A stretch of 64,000 nucleotides of DNA, from the NCBI GenBank assembly GCA_965238045.1, contig CBDEGU010000012.1, positions 1,178,001 through 1,242,000 on the forward strand, written 5' to 3'. The translations under genes and the position numbers were made by a program. Below the pieces are notes generated by a model. It ran no database searches. It was not told the origin of the DNA and saw nothing but the letters and a program-made list of their open reading frames with translations. This stretch comes from CBDEGU01 sp965238045 (GTDB lineage: Bacteria > Acidobacteriota > Terriglobia > Bryobacterales > UBA6623). This document shows, piece by piece, positions 34,338 through 42,682 of this stretch; positions within the stretch are counted from its first letter, which is position 1; each line of letters begins with the position of its first letter.

Positions 34338-34979
34338 CTACCTCATGTTCTTCGCCAAATCCTCGGCTAGCAGCCGCGCCCGCTCGGCCAAATTTTTCGC
34401 CAGCGGCAGATCTTGCTGCTGAATCTCGCGCGCTTGTTTCATGAACGCTCGAATCCGCCGCGCCTGGCGGCTCTGTTCCGGGTCCGGCCGCCGTTCCGAT
34501 ATATACGTGAGATTACGCCGAGCCTCGCTCAAACTCTCCGTGATCCCTTGCCGCAGGTTCTTGCGCTCCTGGGCGCTCAAGATCTGGCCCAGCCGAAGCC
34601 CGCTCGCCCCCGCCCGAGGACGGGGTTCGCCCCCGGGTTCGCCCGCCCCCCCGCCTCCGGGTTGGCCACCTGCCGAGGCTCCCTCGCCCCCCGCTGACTC
34701 CCTGTCCGGGGCGGCCGCTGTGACCGGAGGCGCCAATTCGAGGCCACTCGGTTCGTCGCGCGCCGCGCTGGCGGGAACCGGCTGAGCGGGCGGCAGCGTG
34801 GCAATCGTCTGAGGCTCCGACAACGGTTCCGGCGCCGCAACCGCCTCTGCTGCCGCGGGCAGGGGCGCGGCCGGCGGCGCGACCGCCGTCTTCTTGCCGC
34901 AGGAAACTGCTAGCGCCGCCAGCATTAGCGTGACTCTAGCAGCTCGTTGCGGGAATCGGGTTCGGTTCTTGGCCGACAT
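34338..34979 (-). CDS. Lipoprotein with Pro/Ala/Gly-rich linker, function unknown
   Basis: A 213-residue lipoprotein starting at ATG 34979: basic start, hydrophobic stretch (VTLMLAALAVSC) and lipobox AVSC followed by GKK. Residues about 35-130 are low-complexity Pro, Ala, Gly and Glu. A C-terminal helical region (RLGQILSAQERKNLRQGITESLSEARRNL ... AKNLAERARLLAEDLAKNM) looks like a coiled coil. It lies between pilM and the sensor kinase gene on the same strand. No family is recognised; an outer-membrane-anchored spacer or periplasmic helical partner is possible. Confidence 0.68.
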   Translation of the reverse strand: MSAKNRTRFPQRAARVTLMLAALAVSCGKKTAVAPPAAPLPAAAEAVAAPEPLSEPQTIATLPPAQPVPASAARDEPSGLELAPPVTAAAPDRESAGGEGASAGGQPGGGGAGEPGGEPRPRAGASGLRLGQILSAQERKNLRQGITESLSEARRNLTYISERRPDPEQSRQARRIRAFMKQAREIQQQDLPLAKNLAERARLLAEDLAKNMR

Positions 34980-35031
34980 CAAAGCCGGGCTCCTCTCATT
35001 CGGCCGGCAATCGAATCTTCTTCTCGTTGCC

Positions 35032-36945
35032 TCACTCCGCATGGCCGCTCAAGCCTCGGGCGCCGGGCTTTCCCGTGCTGCTCGCAGGACCGGCCGCCGA
35101 TGGCAACCCGATGCGAAATGTTGCCCCCATTGTATGTTGACTATCGCAACTAATTTTACCACCGTGCAGTTGGATCACTCGAAACGTCATCGCCAGGCCA
35201 ATCCCCGATCCCTTGCTTTTGGTCGTGAAATAGAGGTTATAGATCTTCTCTTTCAACTCGTCGGGAATCCCGCCTCCCTGGTCTTTCACTGTCAGGACCC
35301 ATTCCCCAGGAGCTTTTTCCAGCCGGATTTCCAGCTTTCCCCCTTCCTTCATCGATTCCACGCCATTGACGACGACATTGAGAATGGCCTGCATCAGCAG
35401 GTCCCGATCTCCCCGCACCCGAGCCTCCTCGGGCATATCGGGCAAGAAAATCTCAACCTGCTGGCTTCGTGCCTCCGGTTCGACGAGCGTCACGATTTCG
35501 GCGGCGAGCGCAACAAGATCGACGCTCGTCAGTTCAAGATCCACCGGCCGCGTGAAATCCAAGAAACTCTTCACCACGCGATCCAGGCGTGTGATTTCGC
35601 GCCCGATGACCTCCATTTCCGTGTCGGCGTCCCCCGAAAGTCCTCCGAGTTTGGTCCGCAGAATTTCCAGATGCAACGCAATGGAGTTGAGCGGATTCTT
35701 GATCTCATGGGCCGCGCCGCTCGTCAGACGGCTGATCGCCGCCAGCCGCGAGGACACATCAAGCTGGGACTGGATCTCAAGCCGCGGGTCTGCGTCGCGA
35801 AGCGTCACCAGCGTGCCGGCCCGCTGGCGGCTCGGGAACTCCTCGATCATCTCGACGCTTACCAGAAGATGCACTTCCGAGTCATCGGGACGCCGCAACA
35901 CCACTGCATGATCGCTCACATCGCGGCGGACATGCATGGCGCTCTGGATGACTGCCCCCAGGCTCGTCGACGAAGGGAAGATTTCATCGATCGGCTTCCC
36001 CATCGCCTCCCAGCGTCCCCAGCCCAGCAGGCGTTCGGCCGCGCTGCCGCCCATCGCCAGCCGGTCGTCGCGTCCGAACAGCAGAACGACTTCCTCCATG
36101 CGGTCGAGCAACTGGTCGACATTCAACCGCAGCTCGGTGGCGTCTTCCCGCGCGCCGCGAACTTGCTCACCCAGCAGGCTGAGTTTCGATTCCACCGCCG
36201 ATGCTTCACTTGAAGCCGGCCGTTTCGGGTCGAACTCCGCAAGCCTCTCCCCTCGAGTGATGCGGTCGATCAATTCCGAGATGCGCGCCAAGGGCCGGAA
36301 GGCCCAGCGCGATGCCGCCACGGCAAAGAGGACGGCAATCAGAAGGGAGACGGCCGAAACCACCGCCAAGTCCAGGATCTGTGGCATGACCGCGTTGCGC
36401 AGCAGCACGGTCGAGAGAATCACGCGCACGGTCAGAATTACTTCCTGGCCGCCTTCGAGCCCCAGCGTCCGCGTCACTTGATAGTCCTGATTCGGCGCCA
36501 GCAGTTCGTCGAGGCGGGACCAGATATTTTGCTCCTCAAAGACGTCGAAGGCCGGCAGAGGGGCAAACCTCTGCCCCTGGTGGGAGGGCAGCGAGGCGGC
36601 GAGAATCCGGTCCCTCTCTCCGGTAATAACGATTTCTACGATGCCTCGCGAGCTTCCCGTGAGCGTCTGGAGCAGGGACCCGATGGCCGGGTCGCCTTCG
36701 ACGATCTCCGCCCAAACCTGCCTCATCTCCGCAAGGTTTTGCGGGGGCGGAGAATAGGAAGCCGCCTTCTGGTTGACCACTTCGACAAGACGGCCCTCGA
36801 CGACCGCCGCGTGCGCATGGGCTCTCATCCAGAGGTCCTCGAAACGGGTTTCGACGACCGCCTGCACATAGAGCGCCGAGAGAGCCACGACCACCACGAC
36901 CACCAGCGCAATGATGAAGAGCCGTAAACGTGCCCTCAGCGACAT
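35032..36945 (-). CDS. Membrane sensor histidine kinase (NtrB/ZraS-type)
   Basis: A 637-residue kinase. Membrane helices are at about 8-30 and 190-212, enclosing a periplasmic sensing domain of about 160 residues. A HAMP domain (about 212-265), a PAS domain (about 275-390), the phospho-acceptor His413 in SGAAHEIKNPLNSIALHLEIL and an ATPase domain with N box (LNVVVNGVES), DQGGGIP and GSGIGLAM follow. The HEIKNPL type H box and the PAS domain are those of kinases paired with sigma-54 activators. The NtrC-type regulator gene lies 51 bases upstream on the same strand, so they form a pair. The signal is unknown. Confidence 0.92.
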   Translation of the reverse strand: MSLRARLRLFIIALVVVVVVALSALYVQAVVETRFEDLWMRAHAHAAVVEGRLVEVVNQKAASYSPPPQNLAEMRQVWAEIVEGDPAIGSLLQTLTGSSRGIVEIVITGERDRILAASLPSHQGQRFAPLPAFDVFEEQNIWSRLDELLAPNQDYQVTRTLGLEGGQEVILTVRVILSTVLLRNAVMPQILDLAVVSAVSLLIAVLFAVAASRWAFRPLARISELIDRITRGERLAEFDPKRPASSEASAVESKLSLLGEQVRGAREDATELRLNVDQLLDRMEEVVLLFGRDDRLAMGGSAAERLLGWGRWEAMGKPIDEIFPSSTSLGAVIQSAMHVRRDVSDHAVVLRRPDDSEVHLLVSVEMIEEFPSRQRAGTLVTLRDADPRLEIQSQLDVSSRLAAISRLTSGAAHEIKNPLNSIALHLEILRTKLGGLSGDADTEMEVIGREITRLDRVVKSFLDFTRPVDLELTSVDLVALAAEIVTLVEPEARSQQVEIFLPDMPEEARVRGDRDLLMQAILNVVVNGVESMKEGGKLEIRLEKAPGEWVLTVKDQGGGIPDELKEKIYNLYFTTKSKGSGIGLAMTFRVIQLHGGKISCDSQHTMGATFRIGLPSAAGPASSTGKPGARGLSGHAE

Positions 36946-36996
36946 GGCGTTTCCTCGATCCCTCCGGCCCCCGGGCTCCGCCGCACCGCTACCGCC

Positions 36997-38394
36997 CTAC
37001 TTCGCTTGATATTCCTTCAGTTTGTTATGCAGTGTTTTCAGGCTGATGTCGAGGATGCGCGCCGCGCGGGTCTTGTTATTGCCGGTGTGATCGAGCGTGC
37101 GAAGCAGCAGCGCTTTCTCGGCCTCCCGCACCGTGGTTCCCACCCGCAGCGTCACTTCATTCGGATCGGCGGCGCGGCGCGGCGACGCCCCGGCGGCATC
37201 TTCGCTCAGCGATCCCATCAGATGAGAAGCCTGTACGGTTCCCTCGCCAGCGAGAATCACCGCCCGTTCGAGCACGTTGCGCAGTTCTCTCACATTGCCC
37301 GGCCACCGATAGCGCTGGAAGTTTTCCGCCACATCGCGATGAAGACCCACCACGCGGCACTCGTGTTTCTTGTTCAGATCCCGCAGCAGCGCCGCGGTGA
37401 TCGGCGGAATGTCTTCCGGGCGCTCTCGCAGGGCTGGCAGCCGGATGTGGAAGACGTTCAGGCGATAGTAGAGGTCCTCGCGCATCAAGTTCTGCCGGAT
37501 CGCTTCTCTCAAGTCTTTGTTGGTCGATGCAATCACGCGCACATCGACATCGAACTCGTGGCTGCCGCCCAGACGCCGCACCTTGGAATCCTCCAGCACC
37601 CGCAGCAGCTTGGCTTGCGTGCCGATCGGCATGTCGCCGATTTCGTCCAGCAGCAGGGTCCCCCGGTCGGCGAGCTCGAAGCAGCCGGACCGCCGTTGCA
37701 GCGCACCGGTGAAGGCGCCCTTCTCGTGCCCGAACAACTCGCTCTCTATGAGCGTTTCGGGCAGCGCGGCGCAGTTGACCGCCACGAACGGTCCGCTCTT
37801 GCGCCGGCTCAGGTTATGAATCGCGCGAGCCGCCAGCTCCTTGCCCGTGCCACTCTCCCCGGTGATGAAGACCGCCGCCCGGCTGCTGGCCACCTGCCGA
37901 ATCAGAGAGAAAACCTGCTGCATCGCCTCCGAGGGTCCGACCAGATCTTCGAGCACGCCCCGAAAACTCAGCTCTCGCTCCAGACGCTCGGCCTGCTGGG
38001 CAAGCCGGCCTTGCGCCGCGGCCCGCGCCAGCAACACCTTCAGCGCGGAAGACTGGATCGGTTTTTCGAGAAACCAGTACGCGCCCAGCTCGTGTACCGT
38101 TTCCAGAGCGTTCTCCATGCTGCCAAATGCTGTCAGGACGATCGTCGGCGGAGACTCCCCGCCCTGGGACAGCCGCCGCAGCAGCTCAAAGCCGTCCATG
38201 CGCGGCATGTTCAGGTCCGTGACCATGACGTGGGCCGAAAACGACGCCAGCTTCTCGAGCGCCTCTTGCCCGTCGCCCGCGGTTTCGACCGCATACCCCC
38301 ACGACGCGGCCAGGCTGGCCAGACCGTTGCGCTGATCCTCTTCGTCGTCTACGATCAGAACGCGCGCCGAGGGCGTCTGTTCTTTTTCGCTCAT
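36997..38394 (-). CDS. Sigma-54-dependent response regulator (NtrC family)
   Basis: A 465-residue activator: receiver with Asp60 in VMVTDLNMPRMDG, and an AAA+ domain with Walker A GESGTGKE (179-186), the sigma-54 contact loop GAFTGA (226-231), and FELADRGTLLLDEIGD (Walker B). A Fis-type helix-turn-helix at the C-terminus reads KTRAARILDISLKTLHNKLKEY. It needs sigma-54 and probably binds enhancer sites upstream of its targets. It is transcribed ahead of the kinase gene. Type IV pilus genes are classic targets of PilR-type members and pilM is close by, but PilR identity is only a possibility. Confidence 0.93.
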   Translation of the reverse strand: MSEKEQTPSARVLIVDDEEDQRNGLASLAASWGYAVETAGDGQEALEKLASFSAHVMVTDLNMPRMDGFELLRRLSQGGESPPTIVLTAFGSMENALETVHELGAYWFLEKPIQSSALKVLLARAAAQGRLAQQAERLERELSFRGVLEDLVGPSEAMQQVFSLIRQVASSRAAVFITGESGTGKELAARAIHNLSRRKSGPFVAVNCAALPETLIESELFGHEKGAFTGALQRRSGCFELADRGTLLLDEIGDMPIGTQAKLLRVLEDSKVRRLGGSHEFDVDVRVIASTNKDLREAIRQNLMREDLYYRLNVFHIRLPALRERPEDIPPITAALLRDLNKKHECRVVGLHRDVAENFQRYRWPGNVRELRNVLERAVILAGEGTVQASHLMGSLSEDAAGASPRRAADPNEVTLRVGTTVREAEKALLLRTLDHTGNNKTRAARILDISLKTLHNKLKEYQAK

Positions 38395-38448
38395 CGTTGT
38401 CTATCTTATCCTTATCCGATCATCTGCCCGCAATCGCCGCGCCCTTTG

Positions 38449-38503
38449 CCCGCTTTTCTCACCACCTGGCCGGGCGAAGTGGCGGGACGAAGTGCGTGAG
38501 AGG
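38449..38503 (+). repeat. Dispersed TTCTCACCACGTG-type repeat, copy 3
   Basis: CCCGCTTTTCTCACCACCTG followed by a G+C-rich spacer and GACGAAGTGCGTGAGAGG. The ends form a TCTCAC/GTGAGA dyad. It matches the left arms of the copies at 6766 and 63781, with an extra 14 bases in the middle. It lies upstream of the sigma-54 regulator gene. Confidence 0.7.
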
Positions 38504-38681
38504 TTTGGAGTGAACCCCAAAAATAAGACAGCAGAATTCGGGTCACTTTTCATCGAATGGAGAGGAGTCTGGAATAGACAATCTCATGGGACCCAAGGCA
38601 CGGAAGGCGAGAAAGTTTCCGGTCGCATTGCCTACATCAAGACCACGTTCAACGACTACGGGATTCAGTAGATCACAGCCG

Positions 38682-38933
38682 TCACTCCGCGAAATATCCC
38701 TGCTTAGCGTGTATTACCGGTTTCTTCAAACCGTTCACAGCAACTTCAATTTTCCGCCAACCCTTCTCCGGCGATAGCGGCGGTCGGTAGGTCAGCAAGT
38801 ACGTGTGCCGTACGTAGCCTGCAATGTCGTCGAACACAGCGCGAGCCTTTTTCGCGGAGCGCATTTCGTATGATACAGCTCCCAAACGGCGTTGCTCCCG
38901 AGCCGCCGACTGATCTCTGCAGCATAGCCGCAA
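38682..38933 (-). pseudogene. C-terminal remnant of a VWFA-related domain protein
   Basis: The open end translates to KKARAVFDDIAGYVRHTYLL and continues TYRPPLSPEKGWRKIEVAVNGLKKPVIHAKQGYFAE. This is the characteristic ending of the acidobacterial VWFA-related family (tyrosine-rich strand, WRKIEV, then GYxA). The metal-ion-dependent adhesion site and most of the von Willebrand A domain are absent, since the upstream sequence (38900 onwards) has no matching frame. The full-length family has over 300 residues; about 60 remain. It lies between the sigma-54 regulator and the IS256 element, in the decayed region. Confidence 0.65.
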
Positions 38934-39445
38934 CCGGGAACCGGGAGCAAAGTTGAGCCTTGGAGATTATGGAGTGACCTGTCGAATGGCGAGACTGGGT
39001 GGTGGTGAGTTCGTTGTCCGGATTTGCCCGGTTTTTCGGATATTTGGTGGCCGCGGGCGGGTTGAGGGACTCGACGGTGTCTCGCCCCCGGCGCCGGTGC
39101 ATCATTTGGCGGATGGGGTGGGTGGGTTGCTGGCTGGCTGGGGTTGCTGGCTTCGTTCTTCGCGGTGCTTCTTTTTCAAATTCAAAAAAACTTCAAAGAA
39201 GTGAGAGGCGCCTCTCGTTCCGACTATGTGATCCCGGCGAGCCGCCTCAGCCGGAAGTTGCTGGCGGTTCCGGGCGAAGGGTTCTCTGGCGTAGTCACGT
39301 CGCGCGGTGATCCCGCGCGGCGATGGTGCACGACTGCGCTGGTAGCCCTTCGCGGTGGATGTCCACTTTCGAGAGCCGTCCGAAGACCCGCCTTTGCGGT
39401 CACCCTCTCCTCTTTGATTCGAGGAGGCGATGAACCGCGGGGCGA
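38934..39445. other. Non-coding stretch left of the IS256 element
   Basis: About 510 bases with strong strand bias (G and T rich on the plus strand at 38990-39150) and no frame that looks like a gene. It includes an A-rich tract near 39178-39203. The open frames found here have proline- or arginine-rich, non-conserved translations. I see no RNA gene. Confidence 0.5.
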
Positions 39446-39453
39446 GCTTTCTG

Positions 39454-40902
39454 GGAGAGTGTCCCAATCGTAGTTGAGGGTTTGTAGGGCGGCGGCGTAA
39501 AAGAGCATTGTACTAGGCAGCCTTTGCTGCTGTGGCCTTGGCCGGATTGAGGATGGCGTCGAGCATCCACAGATCCTTGTAACCCATGATCTTGCGGAAG
39601 CTTTTCTCGGTATCGAGGAATGCAGCCGTGGCCCAGCGACACACCATGGCCGCGTCCTTCCAGCGGGTCACTCGCCGCGTTCTCCGCCGCACCCCGGCGT
39701 TAGGAGACTCGACGATGTTCGTCGTCGCCAGGCAGCGATGCAGCGACGGCGGCGCACCCAGGCGGTTGATGGTGAAACACTCCTCCATGCCTTCGCGCAA
39801 ACTCACCGCCGCCTCGGGCCAGTCACCCTCGTACCACTGGGCTAGCTTCTCCAGCCGCGCTTGTCCATCTTGGGCTCCCAGCCGCCAGGCGGCCCGGATC
39901 GCCGCTTTGGCCTGATCGCGCTCGGCCTTAGGCAGCCGCTCGACGACATTGCGCAGCTTGTGAGCACGGCAGCGCTGCACCGGAACTTTGCCGAAGACCC
40001 GCCGCACCGCCGCCCGCAGGGCCTTCGATCCATCGAGCACGAAGAGCCTGTTTTTCTCCGTCGATACTCCCCGCTCGACCATGCCCCTCAGCAAGTCTTC
40101 GGCGGCGGCTGTGCTCTCAGTGGCGGCGTGCTGCAATCCCAGCACATGTTTGTTGCCCTGACGGTCTACGCCCACCGCTGCAAGCACTACATGATCTGCG
40201 AAGATCAAACCGTCCACGTAGATCACCAGCAGATCCAACTCATCCAGGCGCCGCGTGAGCACTTCGTCGATGCTCTTTTCGGCGGCCTCGACTGCCTCCC
40301 GGCTGACGGCGGATTTCGACACCCCGGCCGTGCCGGCCATTGCGCCAATCACCCCGGCATAGTTGCGCGTCGAGACGCCCTTCATCAGAATGTCGAGCAT
40401 GCGCGCGCCGAGGCGTTCGTCGTCCTGCATCGCTTCGTAAGCGGGCACTTTGACCTCGCCGCCGGAGCGTTTGCGCAGTCTGGGTTTGCTGACGCGCAGT
40501 TTGCGGTTGCTGAGCTTGACGCGACCGGGCTGGCGGCCCCAGCGGACCACATCGCCGCGGCGCTTCTTGCCGGGCTGGGAAAGTTTTCCACCGGTAACTT
40601 GCTGCGCCGACAGTTCCAGCACGGCTTGAATGGCGGCGCGGCCGGTGACGTCGATAACCTCGTCGACGGCTCCGCGGCACTGCTCGACCAGTTCAACCAA
40701 GGGCAGCATGAGTTGGGAGTTTTGGCTGAGCAGGCGGGTGAGGTCGTTGGGGCTGACTGGCTGTTGCTTCGCGGAATCCAGAATGTGATATCGTTTCTTC
40801 ACGGCGGTTCTCCTTTGTGGTGAAAGGTTTGCTCGATTCTCTCAGAGAACCGGGCTTGAGAACCGCCGCCCTTCCACCTTCAACTAGATTCGGGACAATC
40901 TC
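39454..40902 (-). mobile_element. IS256-family insertion sequence, complete, 1449 bp
   Basis: Flanked by a perfect 8-bp target duplication GCTTTCTG (39446-39453 and 40903-40910). Terminal inverted repeats can be aligned as GAGAnTGTCCC...TAGTTGAnGGT and, further in, AGGGCGGCGG, imperfect over about 40 bases. A single transposase gene lies within. Size, duplication length and DDE transposase all fit IS256. The unmutated duplication and open transposase frame suggest a recent insertion. Confidence 0.9.
39513..40802 (-). CDS. IS256-family (Mutator-type) transposase
   Basis: A 429-residue transposase with the Mutator/IS256 core. The DDE residues are placed in LVIYVDGLIFADH (first Asp), LFVLDGSKALRAAV (second Asp) and ATTNIVESPNAGVRRRTRRV (Glu), and the Cys/His element CRAHKLRNVVERLP follows the second Asp. 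The N-terminal half carries a basic DNA-binding region (KKRRGDVVRWGRQPGRVKLSNRKLRV). The frame is intact, so the element could be active. It fills the element with 59 bases at the left and 100 bases at the right for the ends. Confidence 0.95.
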   Translation of the reverse strand: MKKRYHILDSAKQQPVSPNDLTRLLSQNSQLMLPLVELVEQCRGAVDEVIDVTGRAAIQAVLELSAQQVTGGKLSQPGKKRRGDVVRWGRQPGRVKLSNRKLRVSKPRLRKRSGGEVKVPAYEAMQDDERLGARMLDILMKGVSTRNYAGVIGAMAGTAGVSKSAVSREAVEAAEKSIDEVLTRRLDELDLLVIYVDGLIFADHVVLAAVGVDRQGNKHVLGLQHAATESTAAAEDLLRGMVERGVSTEKNRLFVLDGSKALRAAVRRVFGKVPVQRCRAHKLRNVVERLPKAERDQAKAAIRAAWRLGAQDGQARLEKLAQWYEGDWPEAAVSLREGMEECFTINRLGAPPSLHRCLATTNIVESPNAGVRRRTRRVTRWKDAAMVCRWATAAFLDTEKSFRKIMGYKDLWMLDAILNPAKATAAKAA

Positions 40903-40910
40903 GCTTTCTG

Positions 40911-41359
40911 TCCTGGCCAGGAAACGGTCGGGGGATCGCGGTGATCTATCCTTTCCGATCGTTACGGGTATAGGCTAGCACGGGCTGTCAAGGGTTTTGG
41001 GGCGTTTGGGGGGGATGTTGTTGATTTGGTGGGGTGGAATTGTTGTGACTCGCCTGTTGGGGAGGGGGGGCTTGAGGGCGGGTGGCCGGCCGCGGGGGAT
41101 TGGGGGATTAATAGCTCGGCAGGCCAGGAAAAGCCGCGGGTCTCTTCGAGCTCTACGGGTGGTTTTCGATTGCCGCGGCCCTGGGGCTCGTGGATTGGGC
41201 TCGGGGGTGGAGGCGCAGGTCTGGCTTGGGGGCCTGGTGTGTTGGCTGGCTCGCCAGTTGGTTGTTCTCTTCTTCGGTTTGAGATGGTCTGGGGCCGCTG
41301 TTTGCTCGTTTAGCGGCGGGTCGCCCTCTGTCCTCCGTATGCTTCTGATTCGGCTACGG
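40911..41359. other. Strand-biased non-coding stretch right of the IS256 element
   Basis: About 450 bases, markedly rich in G and T on the plus strand from 40990 to 41340 (runs such as GGGGGGG). No translated frame resembles a known protein. It leads directly into the 3' end of the STGPRT gene, whose C-terminal tail has the same composition. I see nothing functional in it. Confidence 0.5.
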
Positions 41360-42106
41360 TTAGCTTGAATTTGGTTCGTTTGGGTTCTTGTCGGCCGTCA
41401 GTTGCGGGTCGTCGACGATCGGCGGGGCCGGGGCGGCAATGGGAGCTGGGGGCCGCAGCAGTATCGGGGGCTGGGGCGGGGGCCGCGAGTGGGGGCCGGG
41501 TTGCCAGCCTTTGGGCCGGGAGGGTGGTTCGTATCGTGCTGATTCTTCGTAGGGTTCGGGATATTGGCTCTGTTTGGTAGTTTTGTTTTCGCGGTATTGC
41601 TCGGCCGTCCGCTCTAGCTTGCGGAGCCTTCCCAGCTCGGCAATCGCGCGGTAGTAGCGGCGACTGAGGTGGGCGTCGTAGCGGGCCAGGTGGAGCAGGG
41701 CCTGGGTGCGGCCGAGCAGTCCGGTGCCGAGAAGCTGGCTTTCGCCCTCGCGGCCGGGTTGGATGTCGTCGGGATGGAAGATTTCTTCGTGCTGGCGCTG
41801 CGCGTCGAGCGCGGCCGAGAGGAAGGCGGTTTCGATGCGGACCAGGCGGCGCATGCGCCACTGGGCGTCGGCGATCTGGCGGACGAGCTCGAATTCTAGG
41901 GAGTTCTCCGGGCGGAGGTCGTGCTCAAGATCGCGGAGCTGACGGTCGAATTCGGCGGGGTCTTCGCTGGGGAGCACGGCGTCGCGCGCGAGCAGCCCGT
42001 GCTTGAGCGCGTTGAGTGAGACGCGCGCTTTGCCCTCTTCGGTGCGGGGACCGGTGGATTTCTTCGAGTTTTCACGGTTTGCTTTTATCTGAGCCTTAGT
42101 GGCCAT
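41360..42106 (-). CDS. Conserved acidobacterial STGPRT-type orphan family protein
   Basis: A 248-residue protein with a striking N-terminus: MATKAQIKANRENSKKSTGP followed by RTEEGKARVSLNALKHGLLA. From memory, this ANRxNxxxSTGPRTxEGKxxxxxNAxKHGL pattern recurs in many proteins of Acidobacteriota and related soil phyla, often in several genomic copies. A helical middle follows (EFDRQLRDLEHDLRPENSLEFELVRQIADAQWRMRRLVRIE). The last 70 residues are Pro-rich, disordered and poorly conserved. I know no assigned function. The small basic head followed by helices could bind nucleic acid, but that is a guess. It stands alone, between an IS256 element and a kinase gene. Confidence 0.78.
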   Translation of the reverse strand: MATKAQIKANRENSKKSTGPRTEEGKARVSLNALKHGLLARDAVLPSEDPAEFDRQLRDLEHDLRPENSLEFELVRQIADAQWRMRRLVRIETAFLSAALDAQRQHEEIFHPDDIQPGREGESQLLGTGLLGRTQALLHLARYDAHLSRRYYRAIAELGRLRKLERTAEQYRENKTTKQSQYPEPYEESARYEPPSRPKGWQPGPHSRPPPQPPILLRPPAPIAAPAPPIVDDPQLTADKNPNEPNSS

Positions 42107-42682
42107 GGGATATCTCTCCTCTTTCTTCTGATCGCTAGAGACGAGGCGAGGCCTCGGCTACCGGCGAAAATGTGAATGCGCCTCGCGGCGCGGGTGCTCG
42201 GGGGGCGGCGGATAGCGGCGCCCCAGGCCCCACGGATTAGGGGGTTCGACGGGTTTCAGCCGGCGAACGAAGCGTTGCGGGCGTGGCAGGTGTCAGCAAG
42301 CCCGCGCTCGGCGTCTTCCGGCCGAGTGTCTTGCAGTTATAGGATACCTTGGAGGCACCAGGGTAGCTGCGGGGCCGAGAGGTTAAGTTATGTGGAATGA
42401 GTGAGATGAATTATTGAAAGTGTTGTGACTCCAATGGACGGCGGGGCGGGTTTGCGGGCGGGAGCGGGGTTCGGGAGCTGGAAGCTGTGAATTAATTGCC
42501 TTTCGACCTCTTTTCGCCGAGCTAAGTCCTCTATTTGCCTCACTGGATTCTGCGGCAAGTTGATTTTTTCACAGCTTCCTGGTCCCCGATCTCTCCCCCG
42601 ATCTCCCCGCAGCGCGGTTCTTCATAAGACTGGCGGCGGCGCGAAATCACTTGACTGAACGGCGGCGTCCTCAGGCAGGCCC
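42107..42682. other. Intergenic stretch, no gene seen
   Basis: 576 bases between the STGPRT and kinase genes. Small open frames here have no family features. A TAGGATACCTTGGAG segment at 42340-42355 and a locally A+T-rich stretch at 42390-42430 may hold the STGPRT promoter, but no clear -35/-10 pair stands out. Confidence 0.45.

Noticed and set aside
37006..38499. A 497-codon plus-strand frame opposite the NtrC-type gene
   Set aside because: Shadow frame; the minus strand carries Walker A and GAFTGA motifs.
38953..39204. Possible small gene ending in a Lys/Phe-rich tail left of IS256
   Set aside because: Low-complexity translation, no ribosome-binding site and no conservation that I can recognise.
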